The translations under genes were made by a program, and so were the position numbers. Below the pieces are notes generated by a model. That model saw nothing but the letters and a program-made list of their open reading frames with translations, did no database searches and was not told where the DNA came from. 64,000 nt of DNA, from assembly GCA_029339505.1 (NCBI GenBank), contig JAQISU010000132.1, positions 10,395,001 to 10,459,000 on the forward strand, in the 5' to 3' direction. The stretch is from Unio delphinus (taxonomy: Eukaryota; Mollusca; Bivalvia; Unionida; Unionidae). This document shows, piece after piece, positions 22,569 to 34,619 of this stretch; positions within the stretch are counted from its first letter, which is position 1, and each line of letters starts with the position of its first letter.

Positions 22569-24689
22569 GGGCAAGAAAGAGTTATTGTGCCGAGAGTATT
22601 CTAAACAGTTCCAATATGATTTTTTCTTTCTTTCAGGCAGTATTTCATTATTTTCTTGAAAACCACACAGTTAAAATGTAAATATTATACCACATTTATA
22701 TATAGAGGGTCTGTTCCAATTAGGGATCATTGTACTATTAATATTAGTACCACTACTTTGTGGATGGTAGATATATACTTCAGTACCCTAATGAGTTGAA
22801 GAATGTGTTGATTATTTGACCATTTTAGCTGTGCTGATATTTACAATGACAGAGTTCAGTGGTTAAAATACCCCTAGATGTGTCAGCAGTATTTATAAGA
22901 GTACATCAAAAGAATCTGATGCAATAGCTGTGTGGCAGATTCAAATATTTTCACTAGCAGCTTGGGTGGGAGAATATGCTGATATTTACAATGATTGAAT
23001 TCAGAGGCAGAAAAACCCAGAGATTTACATGTGGCTATTATATGTGTGCATCAGAACTTTAGCTTCCATTATTGTGCTCATTTCTGACTGTAACCAAATA
23101 AATAGTGCATGTATCCTCGAAATCAAGACACTTCAAGACTTTGGACAAAATATTGTTTGCAAATTTGATTAAGTATTTTGGGGTTAAATGGCAAACTGAC
23201 ACTGACTTTAATTACATTCAGAGGATTGCTAATGTAGCTAGAACTGATAGTTTGGATGGGATAGTAGCCGATTGTAAAAAAGTGTTATGCATGACTTAGT
23301 GTCTAACAAGAGTTACAAGAGTTACACTGTTGTCAGGTGCCAGGCTATTCTGCACATCTAAGGTCACCAATATTGGTGCAAAACTCATATCAAATTCAGT
23401 TGACAAATTGAATTCAGTTGACAAAAATAAAATTCTGCAATATTTACCAATTTAACAGAATACCAGTCCACCATTTTCGTGACTCCATATATGGTTGACT
23501 ATTCTACACATGACTTTGAAAAGATTTAATGTTTATGCATCAAGCTATGGAAATGAAATACATTACTTTGGTATCTTTTTGTCCACTAACTATTTTCTCA
23601 TTTGTTGAGTAAGTGATTTATGCTTGCTGCCTCTCTTTGATAAATATCTTGTATGTTGAGTTTTATGTTTGCTGCCTCTCTCCAATAAATATCTTGCCGG
23701 AGTGTTGTCATCCCACTCAAAGTTTCCCTGCCTATTATATCAGTAGTATAACTAAAAAATTGAGGCTTCATTATCACTCTTCCTGTTTTTGTCAGCTGGT
23801 TCACTAATATCAACATAATGTCTTTGACAGTATTAGCTTTGATGTAAGCATAATACTGTATTTTCTGGCCTATATATCGATGACTAGTATACTTCAGATT
23901 CACTAATTTTGTAAATTTTCCATCCTTTGTCCATTCATATGGTGATTTGGAGTATAAGACAAAATCAGGTCAATAACTTGGCTTCGTATTTACTAGTAAC
24001 TTCCTGTTCCATGACTATATTAATGGTATCACTTTATGATATTCTATATTACCGGCAATCGTAAAATTGCATCACCAATCCTAACATGCTTGTTAGTTTA
24101 CTCCTGTACAAGGCTCTGCTATATTCTGTTATCAAATTGACAGCCGAATAAAGAGTCCATGCTTGTTTTAATTACAATATCTATTGCAGTAAGAGCCACA
24201 TCGCTGTGCATGCTATATACAACTGTACATGTTAATTAAAGGTCTAAAGCTTTAATCTAATTATTCCAGTTGAAACCAGTCTTGAGTGCGATATTCAACA
24301 GATGAGGTAAACTCAGTGAGGCTAACAATATGGAATGAGGCTATCCATATCAAAATCAGAAATGTGAAGAAAATTAAGAGATAAAAAACAGAAAAGTTAC
24401 AAATGAAAAATAAATAAAATAAAAAATACTTTTTATTATACTTTAACATATCTGTGAAATGCAGTATCAAATTTACACAAATGAACAGTTTTATAATACA
24501 TTTTATTTAACATGTCAATTATAATAGAAAGTACATTGATGTTGTAATACATTTTATTGCCTGAAGTAGAACTGTTCCACATTCTAATTAAGAAAATATT
24601 AGAATGAAAATTGGCAGCTATATCAGGGCTCAGATCATGGGAAATGTTCTCATTATTGTCTGTCGTTTTATTCCATGAAACGCAATGCA
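22569..24689. other. AT-rich DNA, one old duplication, no gene
   Basis: The phrase GCTGATATTTACAATGA with a following GGTTAAAATACCC/GGCAGAAAAACCC occurs at about 22833 and about 22978, a direct repeat with a 142-bp offset. I see nothing else that can be named, and short frames here show no family features. Confidence 0.45.
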
Positions 24690-24908
24690 TTGTGTCAAGA
24701 CATATTCTTCTAATTTATTCTCAATATTACTCCATCTTGCTTTGCAGCCATGATTTGCTTTGTTTTGGGTTTTATTTGTAGCACATAATGCAACCTTATC
24801 TTTACGCCAATCCTGGACACATTTTTCACTGACACCATATTTCCTGTGAGTAGCCATATTCCCACCTTTCTCATCAGCAAACTTTACAACTTCCAGTGTA
24901 AAGGTCAC
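24690..24908 (-). pseudogene. HTH (Brinker/pogo-type) DNA-binding fragment
   Basis: The first about 72 residues of this frame match the helix-turn-helix seen at the start of pogo/Tigger-like and Brinker-like proteins: LEVVKFADEKGG, then a YGVSEKCVQDWRK recognition helix, then KARWSNIENKLEEYVLTQ. The first ATG at 24908 is in a plausible place. The frame loses similarity after the DNA-binding part and stops at 24630, and no DDE transposase domain follows. It is either the 5' stump of a transposase gene or a domain-only exon. Many bivalve genomes carry such copies, to my knowledge. Confidence 0.55.
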
Positions 24909-25904
24909 TGTTAAGACTTGTGTGATTTGACGAGAGGCAGTTGTATGATTCGTACAGGGATATTTTTATGAATTATTATGACTGAAAAGATGGATCAAAA
25001 CATAACCAACTCATTAAAGTCTGCCAGTTCTAAAGCAATGAAAACAATGCCCACAGCAAAATTCATTATTTACATTCAGTGGGCATCATTTTCTATGGAT
25101 TTTAATTGACTTGATATTAAAAACTGGTAGCATAGTTGAATGCGGATTAATGATAAAGAACACTAGGGTACCAGCAATATGGTAACAAGTATCGATAGCC
25201 AAAGTCTATGAGTTCCAAAAATCGTCGAAACTGGCTTTGATTGTTGTTGGAAACCAAAGACCATTAATCAACTTCCGATTCAAAGAGAGACATTGAAACG
25301 ACAAGCGTAATTTACGGTATTTTATAAATAATCATAGAACACTCGAGTTAATATGGATTACATCCCTTTGTATGATCAATTAGATTAATGAAAAGGCTAG
25401 GTTGGTAATCACACGCGTGTGTCCAACAGTATACTGGAAAACCAGTATCAATGGACCAGTTGCTAAAATGTGATCATAAGGAATGAGGTATGGTTAAAAA
25501 TGATGAATAAAACAAAATTATTTCATATATTTTTTAAGGAACAAACAAATTAGTATAGTATACTATAGGGTATAGACCGTAATTGTATTATGCTGCCTGA
25601 TGATTTTTTTTTTTAATGGTAATTGTTTTCTTTTCATGATTGGGAAATAAGAAAATATAAGCAGAATGCAAACTAAATAAGGACAAAATGTATAAATATA
25701 AATGCAGTCAGATTCATTTATAAAAAAAATTTTGACATAGTGATTTAACAAAAATTTGTACTTCTATGTGACCGGTTTTTGAATATGCAGATTATAGAGC
25801 AATTTTAATACCATTCTGGGTACTGTAATCCATATATAAGTCGATTCGGAGTACAAGTCAAAGACCTGACTTGCAAGTAAAAACCTATCTCTCTCATCCA
25901 GGGA
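24909..25904. other. AT-rich intergenic DNA, nothing recognised
   Basis: No gene, SINE or tandem repeat was seen. Confidence 0.5.
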
Positions 25905-26107
25905 ATTTTACAAAAGTGCCATTGTAAAGCCTCTGCTGAAGAAACCAATACTTGACCATAGAGATTTAAAGAACTACCGCCCAGTTTCTAATCTCCCGTT
26001 CATAAAAAATATTTTTGAAAAAGTTGTTCTAACCCAACTTGTATCTCATCTGGATTCAAACAGTCTTTTTAGCAATGTACAGTCTGCATATCACCCATGC
26101 CACCGTA
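25905..26107 (+). pseudogene. jockey/CR1-like LINE, RT part 1
   Basis: The frame reads as the N-terminal side of a non-LTR reverse transcriptase: KSAIVKPLLKKP, then LKNYRPVSNLPFI (RT motif 1 region), then FSNVQSAYHP. The frame is open up to 26107, where a transposon insertion cuts it. The same gene resumes at 27471. No endonuclease domain is seen upstream, so the copy is 5'-truncated. Confidence 0.8.
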
Positions 26108-27470
26108 CACCGCTCCCTTGATAACTAGCACACATCGGGGTCTAAAAGCATCAATCACACTATAAGTGAGGCGCGAGTTATCAAAAGATCTATGATAATA
26201 AAAACAATAAAAGGATCGACATGAAGACAAAAGGGTGGGTGGGTGGCAGATTTTATAGTGTTGAATACTCACTTTATAAATGTGCCATGATTAACTGTGA
26301 ATCAATATATCTGCATAATGGTGTAGCTTATTTTTTCCTCATAGAGTTCATTAATTTCAGGATAAATTACATGTACTGTATACTGAGTTAATTAAAAACA
26401 TTATTCCACATGGTTTCCATTTTCTGAACACGTGTACCTCTTCACACATTGTATATTACTTCACTAATTTTTGTGTTGAATTGGATACATTCTACTTCTA
26501 GTTTTATTGTTTTATCCAAATTAGACATATTTTTTTTATACAAAAGTTCAACTTTTTTTGAGAAACAGTGTTGATCGATCAATTGATAAATATATTTGAT
26601 TGTAGTAGAAGTAAAATGAAAAACAAGAAAACAAAGGTTAATCATTACCAAATGAATTTAGTGGGTCTACAAATTTAAAACAATATAAATGAGAATACGA
26701 TAATAAAAATGCCAGTTGTGACACTATTGACAAGTGACAGTTCACTTTTTGAAAAAATCAGTTTGTTTTTTGTATTACTCCTTGATTTTGCTGATGCCAA
26801 GCAAAATTGTCCCTTGTTTGATTCGATACATAAGACATAAAGTGATGAAACAACGCAGGTCACTTTTAATGGATTATTTTAGTGCATCAAACACTTTGCC
26901 AAGTTGTGGATCAAAACAAAGCCAGCAAGTAATTGGGTTCTTACAGAAGTGCTCACGGGTTTTGATGTGACAGTTGATTGACTCTTTTTCATGTTTTCAT
27001 AGAAAAGAATATGATGCAATTATAACATTTACATTGAAAGGAAAATAAAGGATAAGAATGTGATTTTCACATAGCAAGATATTTAATTTTTGTTTATTTC
27101 ATTCTCTGTTGCGACCTGTTAGCATTTACCGGACCTCTTCATTGATCACCAGACTGTTTATTTACTGTGTATTGATGACTGTATTGATGATAAACAAATA
27201 AACCATAACATATGTGATATCTTATTTAGAACTTGCAAATTTCACAATATGGAATCGATCTTTATGGGCATTAATCACCATTTTTTATGATAAAACGAGA
27301 AATGTATAAAGGTTTAACTTACCAATTCTTATTGTAATTTTTCACATTCAGCATATTTTGAAAGATTTTTAAAATATATTTTCTTTGGGGTAAAATCATA
27401 ATCCACGCCAGGCAGCGCATTATAGGCAGGTTTGCAAGTTATCAGGGCATAAGCAATCGAGGGAGTGGTG
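26108..27470. mobile_element. TA-flanked non-autonomous DNA transposon in the LINE
   Basis: The 1363-bp insert has 15-bp terminal inverted repeats, CACCGCTCCCTTGAT at 26108 and its counterpart ATCGAGGGAGTGGTG at 27456-27470, with two mismatches. A TA dinucleotide stands on both sides (26106-26107 and 27471-27472). Removing the insert plus one TA restores the reading frame of the interrupted LINE, which fixes the boundaries. Second-rank similarity continues inward (GATAACTAGCA / GATAACTTGCA). No transposase is encoded. The TA target suggests a Tc1/mariner-related or similar superfamily; the family is not identified. Confidence 0.78.
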
Positions 27471-28724
27471 TATTGAAACTATTCCTCTGAAAGTAGTTAA
27501 TGACATTCTCTCTACTTTGGATAGCGGAAAGATTACAGTCCTCATCCTCCTTGATTTGTCTGTAGCATTTGACAATAGACCATGATATATTACTTCACCA
27601 TCTCCAGCGTTTATTTGGCATTCACAATAATGTACAGCCTTAATGTGGTTCAAGTCCTACTTAGTCAACAGGGCACAAATTGTAACTGCAAATGGAATAT
27701 ACTCCTGCCCAGTTTATCCATGTTGTGGTCTGTTCTTGGACCTGTTCGCTTCATTCTATACACTCATCCACTCTCAAGAGTCATAGATCATCATCCAGTG
27801 TCTCACCAATTGTATGCTGATGACACCCAAATATACAAATGTAGCCACCCAACAGAAGTTGATGCACCATCCAAGAAGTAGAGAAGTGCATGTGAAATTA
27901 TGGATGACATGTAACAAGCTGCAGGTGAATGATGATAACATTAACAACACAAAGACTTTCTCATTCACATCCTTACCTCAAACAATAAATATCAGCAACA
28001 TTGCACCAACATGTCATGAACATATGCAAGGCTGCATATCTTGAGCTGAGATACATCAACTCCATTCGCAAATATCTTTCAGCTGATGCCACTAAAACAC
28101 TTGTGTGTTCATCAGTACTTTCAAACTGGAGTACTGTAGCTCAATTCTGGCTGGTTCATCTTAATATTTACTCTAGAAACTTCAAAAAGTTAAAAACACA
28201 GCTGCTTGGATTATCCTTATTAGAGTGCCACAATCAGAGCACATCTCACCACTGCTCTTTACCCTACATTGGCTAATTCAGAATCAAACACAAAATTTAT
28301 TCTCTGTGCTATGTTTGACTAATAGACTAATAGACTCCAGTCCAACATACCTATCTGGCCTCACCCATGTGTATACACCGGCAAGATACTTGTGCTCCTC
28401 TTCTGACAATCATATACTATTCCTACAATGAAAATGAAGTCATATGGACAATGTTCTTTTGCATACCAGGGCAAACGTGGAATGAATTTCCCATTGAAAT
28501 TAGACACAAAGACACAGTGATCCCTTTCAAGAATGCTCTTAAAACTCACCTTTTTCGATTGCAAGAACAAACTTAATGACCTAACAATGTTTCCTATCTT
28601 AAACATTTTCAGCATTTTATTTTCATCTTCTAATTTCATGGTTGTTTTTTTTTTGTTGTAGAGATATCATTATATATGATGTAAAGCGCTTAGAGCTTCT
28701 AAAGATTAGGCACTTTACAAAGTC

Positions 28725-28783
<59 letters not shown>
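27471..28783 (+). pseudogene. jockey/CR1-like LINE, RT part 2 and 3' end
   Basis: This continues the RT of 25905-26107 with the palm region (ILLDLSVAFD), then after a 2-base deletion more palm, and LYADDTQIYKC with the YADD catalytic motif at about 27812-27844. The thumb and C-terminal tail follow, colinear with 1-600 (from about 28000). The end carries GTAAAGCGCTTAGAGCTTCT and an (ATT)n tail at 28728-28783. Several frameshifts make it non-functional. Confidence 0.85.
28728..28783 (+). repeat. (ATT)n LINE tail
   Basis: About 18 ATT units at the LINE 3' terminus. Confidence 0.9.
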
Positions 28784-30130
28784 CCTCTGGCTGGAAGATG
28801 TTGCATAAATATCCTTCAATAAACCAAATAGTCTTTTTATACTGTATTACTGAATCTTACAGTAGATACATGAGTATTTATACATTTATCTTCTTCATTA
28901 AAAAAATTTCACCATATAATATAATAACTACTTCCATTTTCTGCCTTGTTTTTAGTTATGCTATATAAAGAAATCACATCCCTGTTTGGAAACAGACAAA
29001 TTGTAAATAGGCAATGTATTAAATAACTTATTGAAGAATAACCAAATCAAGTGTAGCAAGCCTTATTTGTAAAGTGAATTACTGCAAGAATCTTGTATTG
29101 TCTGTCATGGTGGCCATTAAACCTTACTATATTTTACCTTATATGGACTTAATATCTTTATTACATAACCTTACTATATTTTACCTTATATGGACTTAAT
29201 ATCTTTATTACATAACCTTACTATATTTTACCTTATATGGACTTAATATTATTTGCTACTTTATGCTACTTTATTGTGAAGTATTGAGTCACTTCATAGC
29301 CCTCAATTATGTCCAGACTTTGACATAATAGCTATGTAAAAAAAGTTAGTGCATTCTCATTACCTATTCTTCACTCTAGGAGCAGAGGAAGTACAAATAT
29401 TTCATGTAATTAATACAAAGTACATTTTACATTTGCAACTAACTAATTAACAACAACACTCTTTGGTAACTGGTTATATGCTGCAATTGATGCTGCCCCT
29501 AAGTACTTTTCTCCAATAGCACTTCTCAAGGTCTCTTTGGTAGCTCTAACCTATATAGACCTGACTAAATAGAAAACACACTATTGTTTAATATTGGATT
29601 CACTTCTTTCAGTTTTCAAGATATTAATTCAACTGACCTTTCATATTTATATACCAATACTGTCATTTACATTTCTATTTGATGTGATGGACATTTTACC
29701 CCAATTTTACTGTGTTTTGTGTCATCCCTTTCATTACAACTTCAGAGACAGTTCATCCCCAGTGTTTTTCCAGGATCATTCGCTGTAGCACCCCAACATG
29801 ATACTAGTTGAGCATATGGTGCTTTTGAACACACCAGTATGCTATGCACAGCCACAAGTGCCAATATACTTGCTTAACCCCTTGCTATCCAAGAAAACTT
29901 ATTGAGTTAATTAAACAGTAACCCAGTTCAAAGAGCACTTTCTTTTACTCTGTCATGGGTATGTGTATGTAATTTATATCATTGAGGATAATTTCCCACT
30001 TTCTACTTTTTGTACCTGGGTTGACTCAACTGCCATTACATGACATTTGATGCTGGCTTATGTTTATTTGCTGACATAGTGATGTGATTGGCCTGTGATT
30101 ATTTAGTCTACTAGTTGGTTACCGGTATAT
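28784..30130. other. AT-rich intergenic DNA with a 47-bp tandem repeat
   Basis: No gene was recognised. The only structure is the tandem repeat at 29122-29249. Confidence 0.5.
29122..29249. repeat. 47-bp tandem repeat, 2.7 copies
   Basis: The unit starts CCTTACTATATTTTACCTTA. Copies start at 29122, 29169 and 29216 and are nearly identical, so the duplication is recent. Confidence 0.9.
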
Positions 30131-30131
30131 T

Positions 30132-30240
30132 TAATAATAATAATAATGAAGACTTTGTATTGCGCCTAATCTTTCGAAGCTCTAAGCGCTTTACACCATC
30201 AATAATGATATGACTACACTACAGAATGACAAATACAATA
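30132..30240 (-). mobile_element. LINE 3' tail, reversed copy
   Basis: The plus strand starts with (AAT)n and continues with the reverse complement of the LINE 3' end, including AGCTCTAAGCGCTTTAC. It is a short 5'-truncated copy of the same family as 1-818. Confidence 0.75.
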
Positions 30241-30306
30241 TTTCAGTAATTTTCGCTTCCAGCTAAATAGTGTTGGCATCTTAGTAAATTCTTACCCAAA
30301 CCAAAA

Positions 30307-30590
30307 TGCAAGCTTTCCACAAGCTTGCGGCAAGCTTGCAGCAAGCTAGTTGAAGTTGTACAAGCTAGTAAGGTAGCTTGCGCAAGCTTGCAAAAGGAAT
30401 TTTTCCAAGTCTGCAAGCTTGCGCAAGCTTGCAAGCTTGTGCAAGCTTGCAAAAAGAAATTCTCAAAGTCTGCAAGCTTATTGTAAATCTCAAACTTACA
30501 CAAATTAAGCTAGCTTGCAAAAGGAATTTTTCCAAGTCTGCAAGCTTGGAAAATGTAAAATTCAAGCTTCCTAGATTGCAAAAAATGAAG
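30307..30590. repeat. Left AAGCTTGC-rich array
   Basis: Clusters of GCAAGCTTGCGCAAGCTTGC alternate with a spacer AAAAGGAATTTTTCCAAGTC, itself a near palindrome. Short open frames here on both strands are products of the repeat. Confidence 0.85.
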
Positions 30591-31123
30591 GAGTGCATCT
30601 GCAGTCATTCATCAAACAGCAGCACAGTGGATAAACTTTAACATAGGACATAATTTGTCCACATTGTTTTACACCATTAAATATAAAAAGAACAGAGCAA
30701 GAATTTCTTGAATGTGTGTTATATTTTACACTGTGATAAAGGATTCCATTTAGTAAAATCCGGTAAAATACATAGCATTTACCGATTACAAAGTTATTTA
30801 CAGACTGACTTAATGCAGCAAGATATTTGAAGTCAAGTACTTATAAATGCTTCTTACCAACAATGTATGCACCATCAAATATAGTCTCTGTAATTTTGTG
30901 ATGATAACTTATGACATTTAGTTTTTGAAAGAATATTCCAATTTCTGTTTCAATTTGACAATTTTTGTATTTGAACGTGTAGGTAATTTTAACATTCTTG
31001 AAACAGCGTCAGACTCCTGTCATCGAACGGAAATCACATTGAATAATGTTTTTGATTAACTCCTCAATATACTGTAATTTATCCTGAAATTAATATAAAT
31101 GAGTATTAAAAACCAAAAAAAAT

Positions 31124-31399
31124 ATGCCAACCACCCACCATTTTGCCTTTGCAGACGTGTTTTCCAGTTCGTATTTGACTGAATTTGTACGGATTAAAGC
31201 TCATTCGTACGATAGTATGGATATTGGTTTTAAATTACGATTTGAGGTTGCATTTATTTTTTATTTTTGTTTAAAAAAAATTTTAAGCGTTTTTTTTATT
31301 CCGGTTAGTTTTGTTGTATCGTCACTTCGGTCCGCGTCCGGGTCTGTAGTCGGCGCCACATCACTGATTGTAACATTCTCTCAACATCCGGTTGTTTAA
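31124..31399 (+). other. 91-codon open frame, not recognised
   Basis: The frame has a hydrophobic middle (FIFYFCLKKILSVFFIPVSFVV) that could be a membrane segment. I know no family for it. It lies between the two AAGCTTGC arrays and may belong to that element or be chance. A second short frame follows at about 31402. Confidence 0.2.
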
Positions 31400-31840
31400 A
31401 CATGCCGCCGTTTAAAAAATTTCAGCTCGAATCTGCTGATGAAAAAAGAATGTCTAAACATAGAAAGCAGCATTTTCTACCAGTTCATAATACTCTGTGA
31501 CCATGCCTTAAACCACCGTCTAAAGGAGTGCATTTTGTACTCTGCACTGTTTGCAACTTAAATTTTTCATGTGCACAACATGGTGGAATGAATGATTTCA
31601 CGGCAGGTGGAATCGGAAAATCATGCGAAATTGGCATCGTTAGTGAAGGGAAATACAAGTATTTTGTCAACGATGAAGGGAAAGGAAGTCGGTGATCAGC
31701 ACATATTTCAAAAGCAGATAACGTGATGAGGTGATTCTATGAGCTGATCGTAAATTGAGCACAGCCTACAAGTTAACTTAATGGAAGTAATTAAAAATGT
31801 GTTCCCAGATTCCAAAATTGCAGAAAATATTTAGAAACAA

Positions 31841-31903
<63 letters not shown>
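31841..31903. repeat. (CT)n microsatellite
   Basis: About 31 CT units with two interruptions. Confidence 0.95.
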
Positions 31904-31907
<4 letters not shown>

Positions 31908-32537
31908 GTCGTGCAATAGTAAATAACGGTAATTATAGTATATTGATGTGTCTACTATTTGTTATCGAGGGAATGGTGTATTTGGTCCAATTGCTGTTTC
32001 AATTGGTACATTTGTATTAATTACATGAGATTATTTTGAATCTAGTTGACTAGTTGAATTCCAGGAGATTTGTGAATCTTTTACTTACAGTGCAAAACTT
32101 TTGAAATTTATTTGAATTGTTTGAGTCTCAATCCTAGACAGTACATAAAATTATGTGAGTATCGGATAGTATCGGATAGTGTATACTATTTTTTTTTAAC
32201 TGAGGTGTTTTGAATCTGTATATCAGATAGATAAAATATTTTTTTTTTCTTCAATTTGTTAATGTTAGTATAGAGTAATTGGATCAATTGCATTTTGAGA
32301 GCATGTGAGAATCATTGTATTTTTACATCATATATTTTTATTAACTAATTAAATTCATGAATTGCCATCTTTCACACATTGTTTGAGTTATTCATTTAAT
32401 AAAAAATCCACTCTGTTTCAATTCTGCGACATACATTGTAGCATATATCAACATTTTACTTTTAATATTTTATATAAATGGTCATTTTCACACATCAAGG
32501 GCTAGAAATATGGTGGCAGTATATGCCATGTCAGTTT

Positions 32538-32540
<3 letters not shown>

Positions 32541-32599
<59 letters not shown>
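32541..32599. repeat. (AT)n microsatellite
   Basis: About 29 AT units directly before the right AAGCTTGC array. Confidence 0.95.
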
Positions 32600-32603
<4 letters not shown>

Positions 32604-32635
32604 AAAATCTAATTGGCTTGTCATGCACAACCTTA

Positions 32636-32996
32636 AAAATAAGCTTGCGGCAAGCTTGCCACAATGTTAAAAATAAGCTTGCGCAAGCTTGCAACAATGT
32701 TAAAAATAAGCTTGCGCAAGCTTGCCGCAACCTTAAAAATAAGCTTGCGCAAGCTTGCCGCAACCTTAAAAATAAGCTTGCCGCAACCTTAAAAATAAGC
32801 TTGCGCAAGCTTGCCGCAACCTTAAAAATAAGCTTGCCGCAACCTTAAAAATAAGCTTGCGCAAGCTTGCACAAGCTTGCCACAACCTTAAAAATAAGCT
32901 TGCGCAAGCTTGCCGCGGTTTCAGATCTAAGCTTGTGGCAAGATTAAATAACAAGCTTGCAGCAAGCTTGCCGCAACCTTAAAAATAAGCTTGCGA
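32636..32996. repeat. Right AAGCTTGC array, 33-bp unit
   Basis: The main unit is AAGCTTGCGCAAGCTTGCCG followed by CAACCTTAAAAAT (33 bp); a 23-bp short form lacking the first ten bases is interspersed. About ten units are present. The frames reading LRQACASLF and similar are repeat products. Confidence 0.9.
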
Positions 32997-33010
32997 TTTT
33001 GGTTTGGGTA

Positions 33011-34619
<1,609 letters not shown>

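Larger units (their letters stand above)
30293..33010. mobile_element. Inverted-repeat element with AAGCTTGC arrays at both ends
   Basis: A 14-bp sequence TACCCAAACCAAAA at 30293-30306 is matched exactly by its reverse complement at 32997-33010, and the similarity continues inward through GCAAGCTT. Just inside each end lies an array rich in the palindrome AAGCTTGCGCAAGCTT. TA stands at both outermost positions and may be the target duplication. The 2 kb between the arrays has no recognised gene. This fits a foldback-like or minisatellite-bearing non-autonomous transposon. Two independent insertions in opposite orientation are the alternative. Confidence 0.55.

Noticed and set aside
32636..32996. 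CRISPR-like appearance of regular repeats and short spacers
   Set aside because: Units and spacers are both repeated, the repeat is a short palindrome, no cas genes exist and the genome is metazoan.
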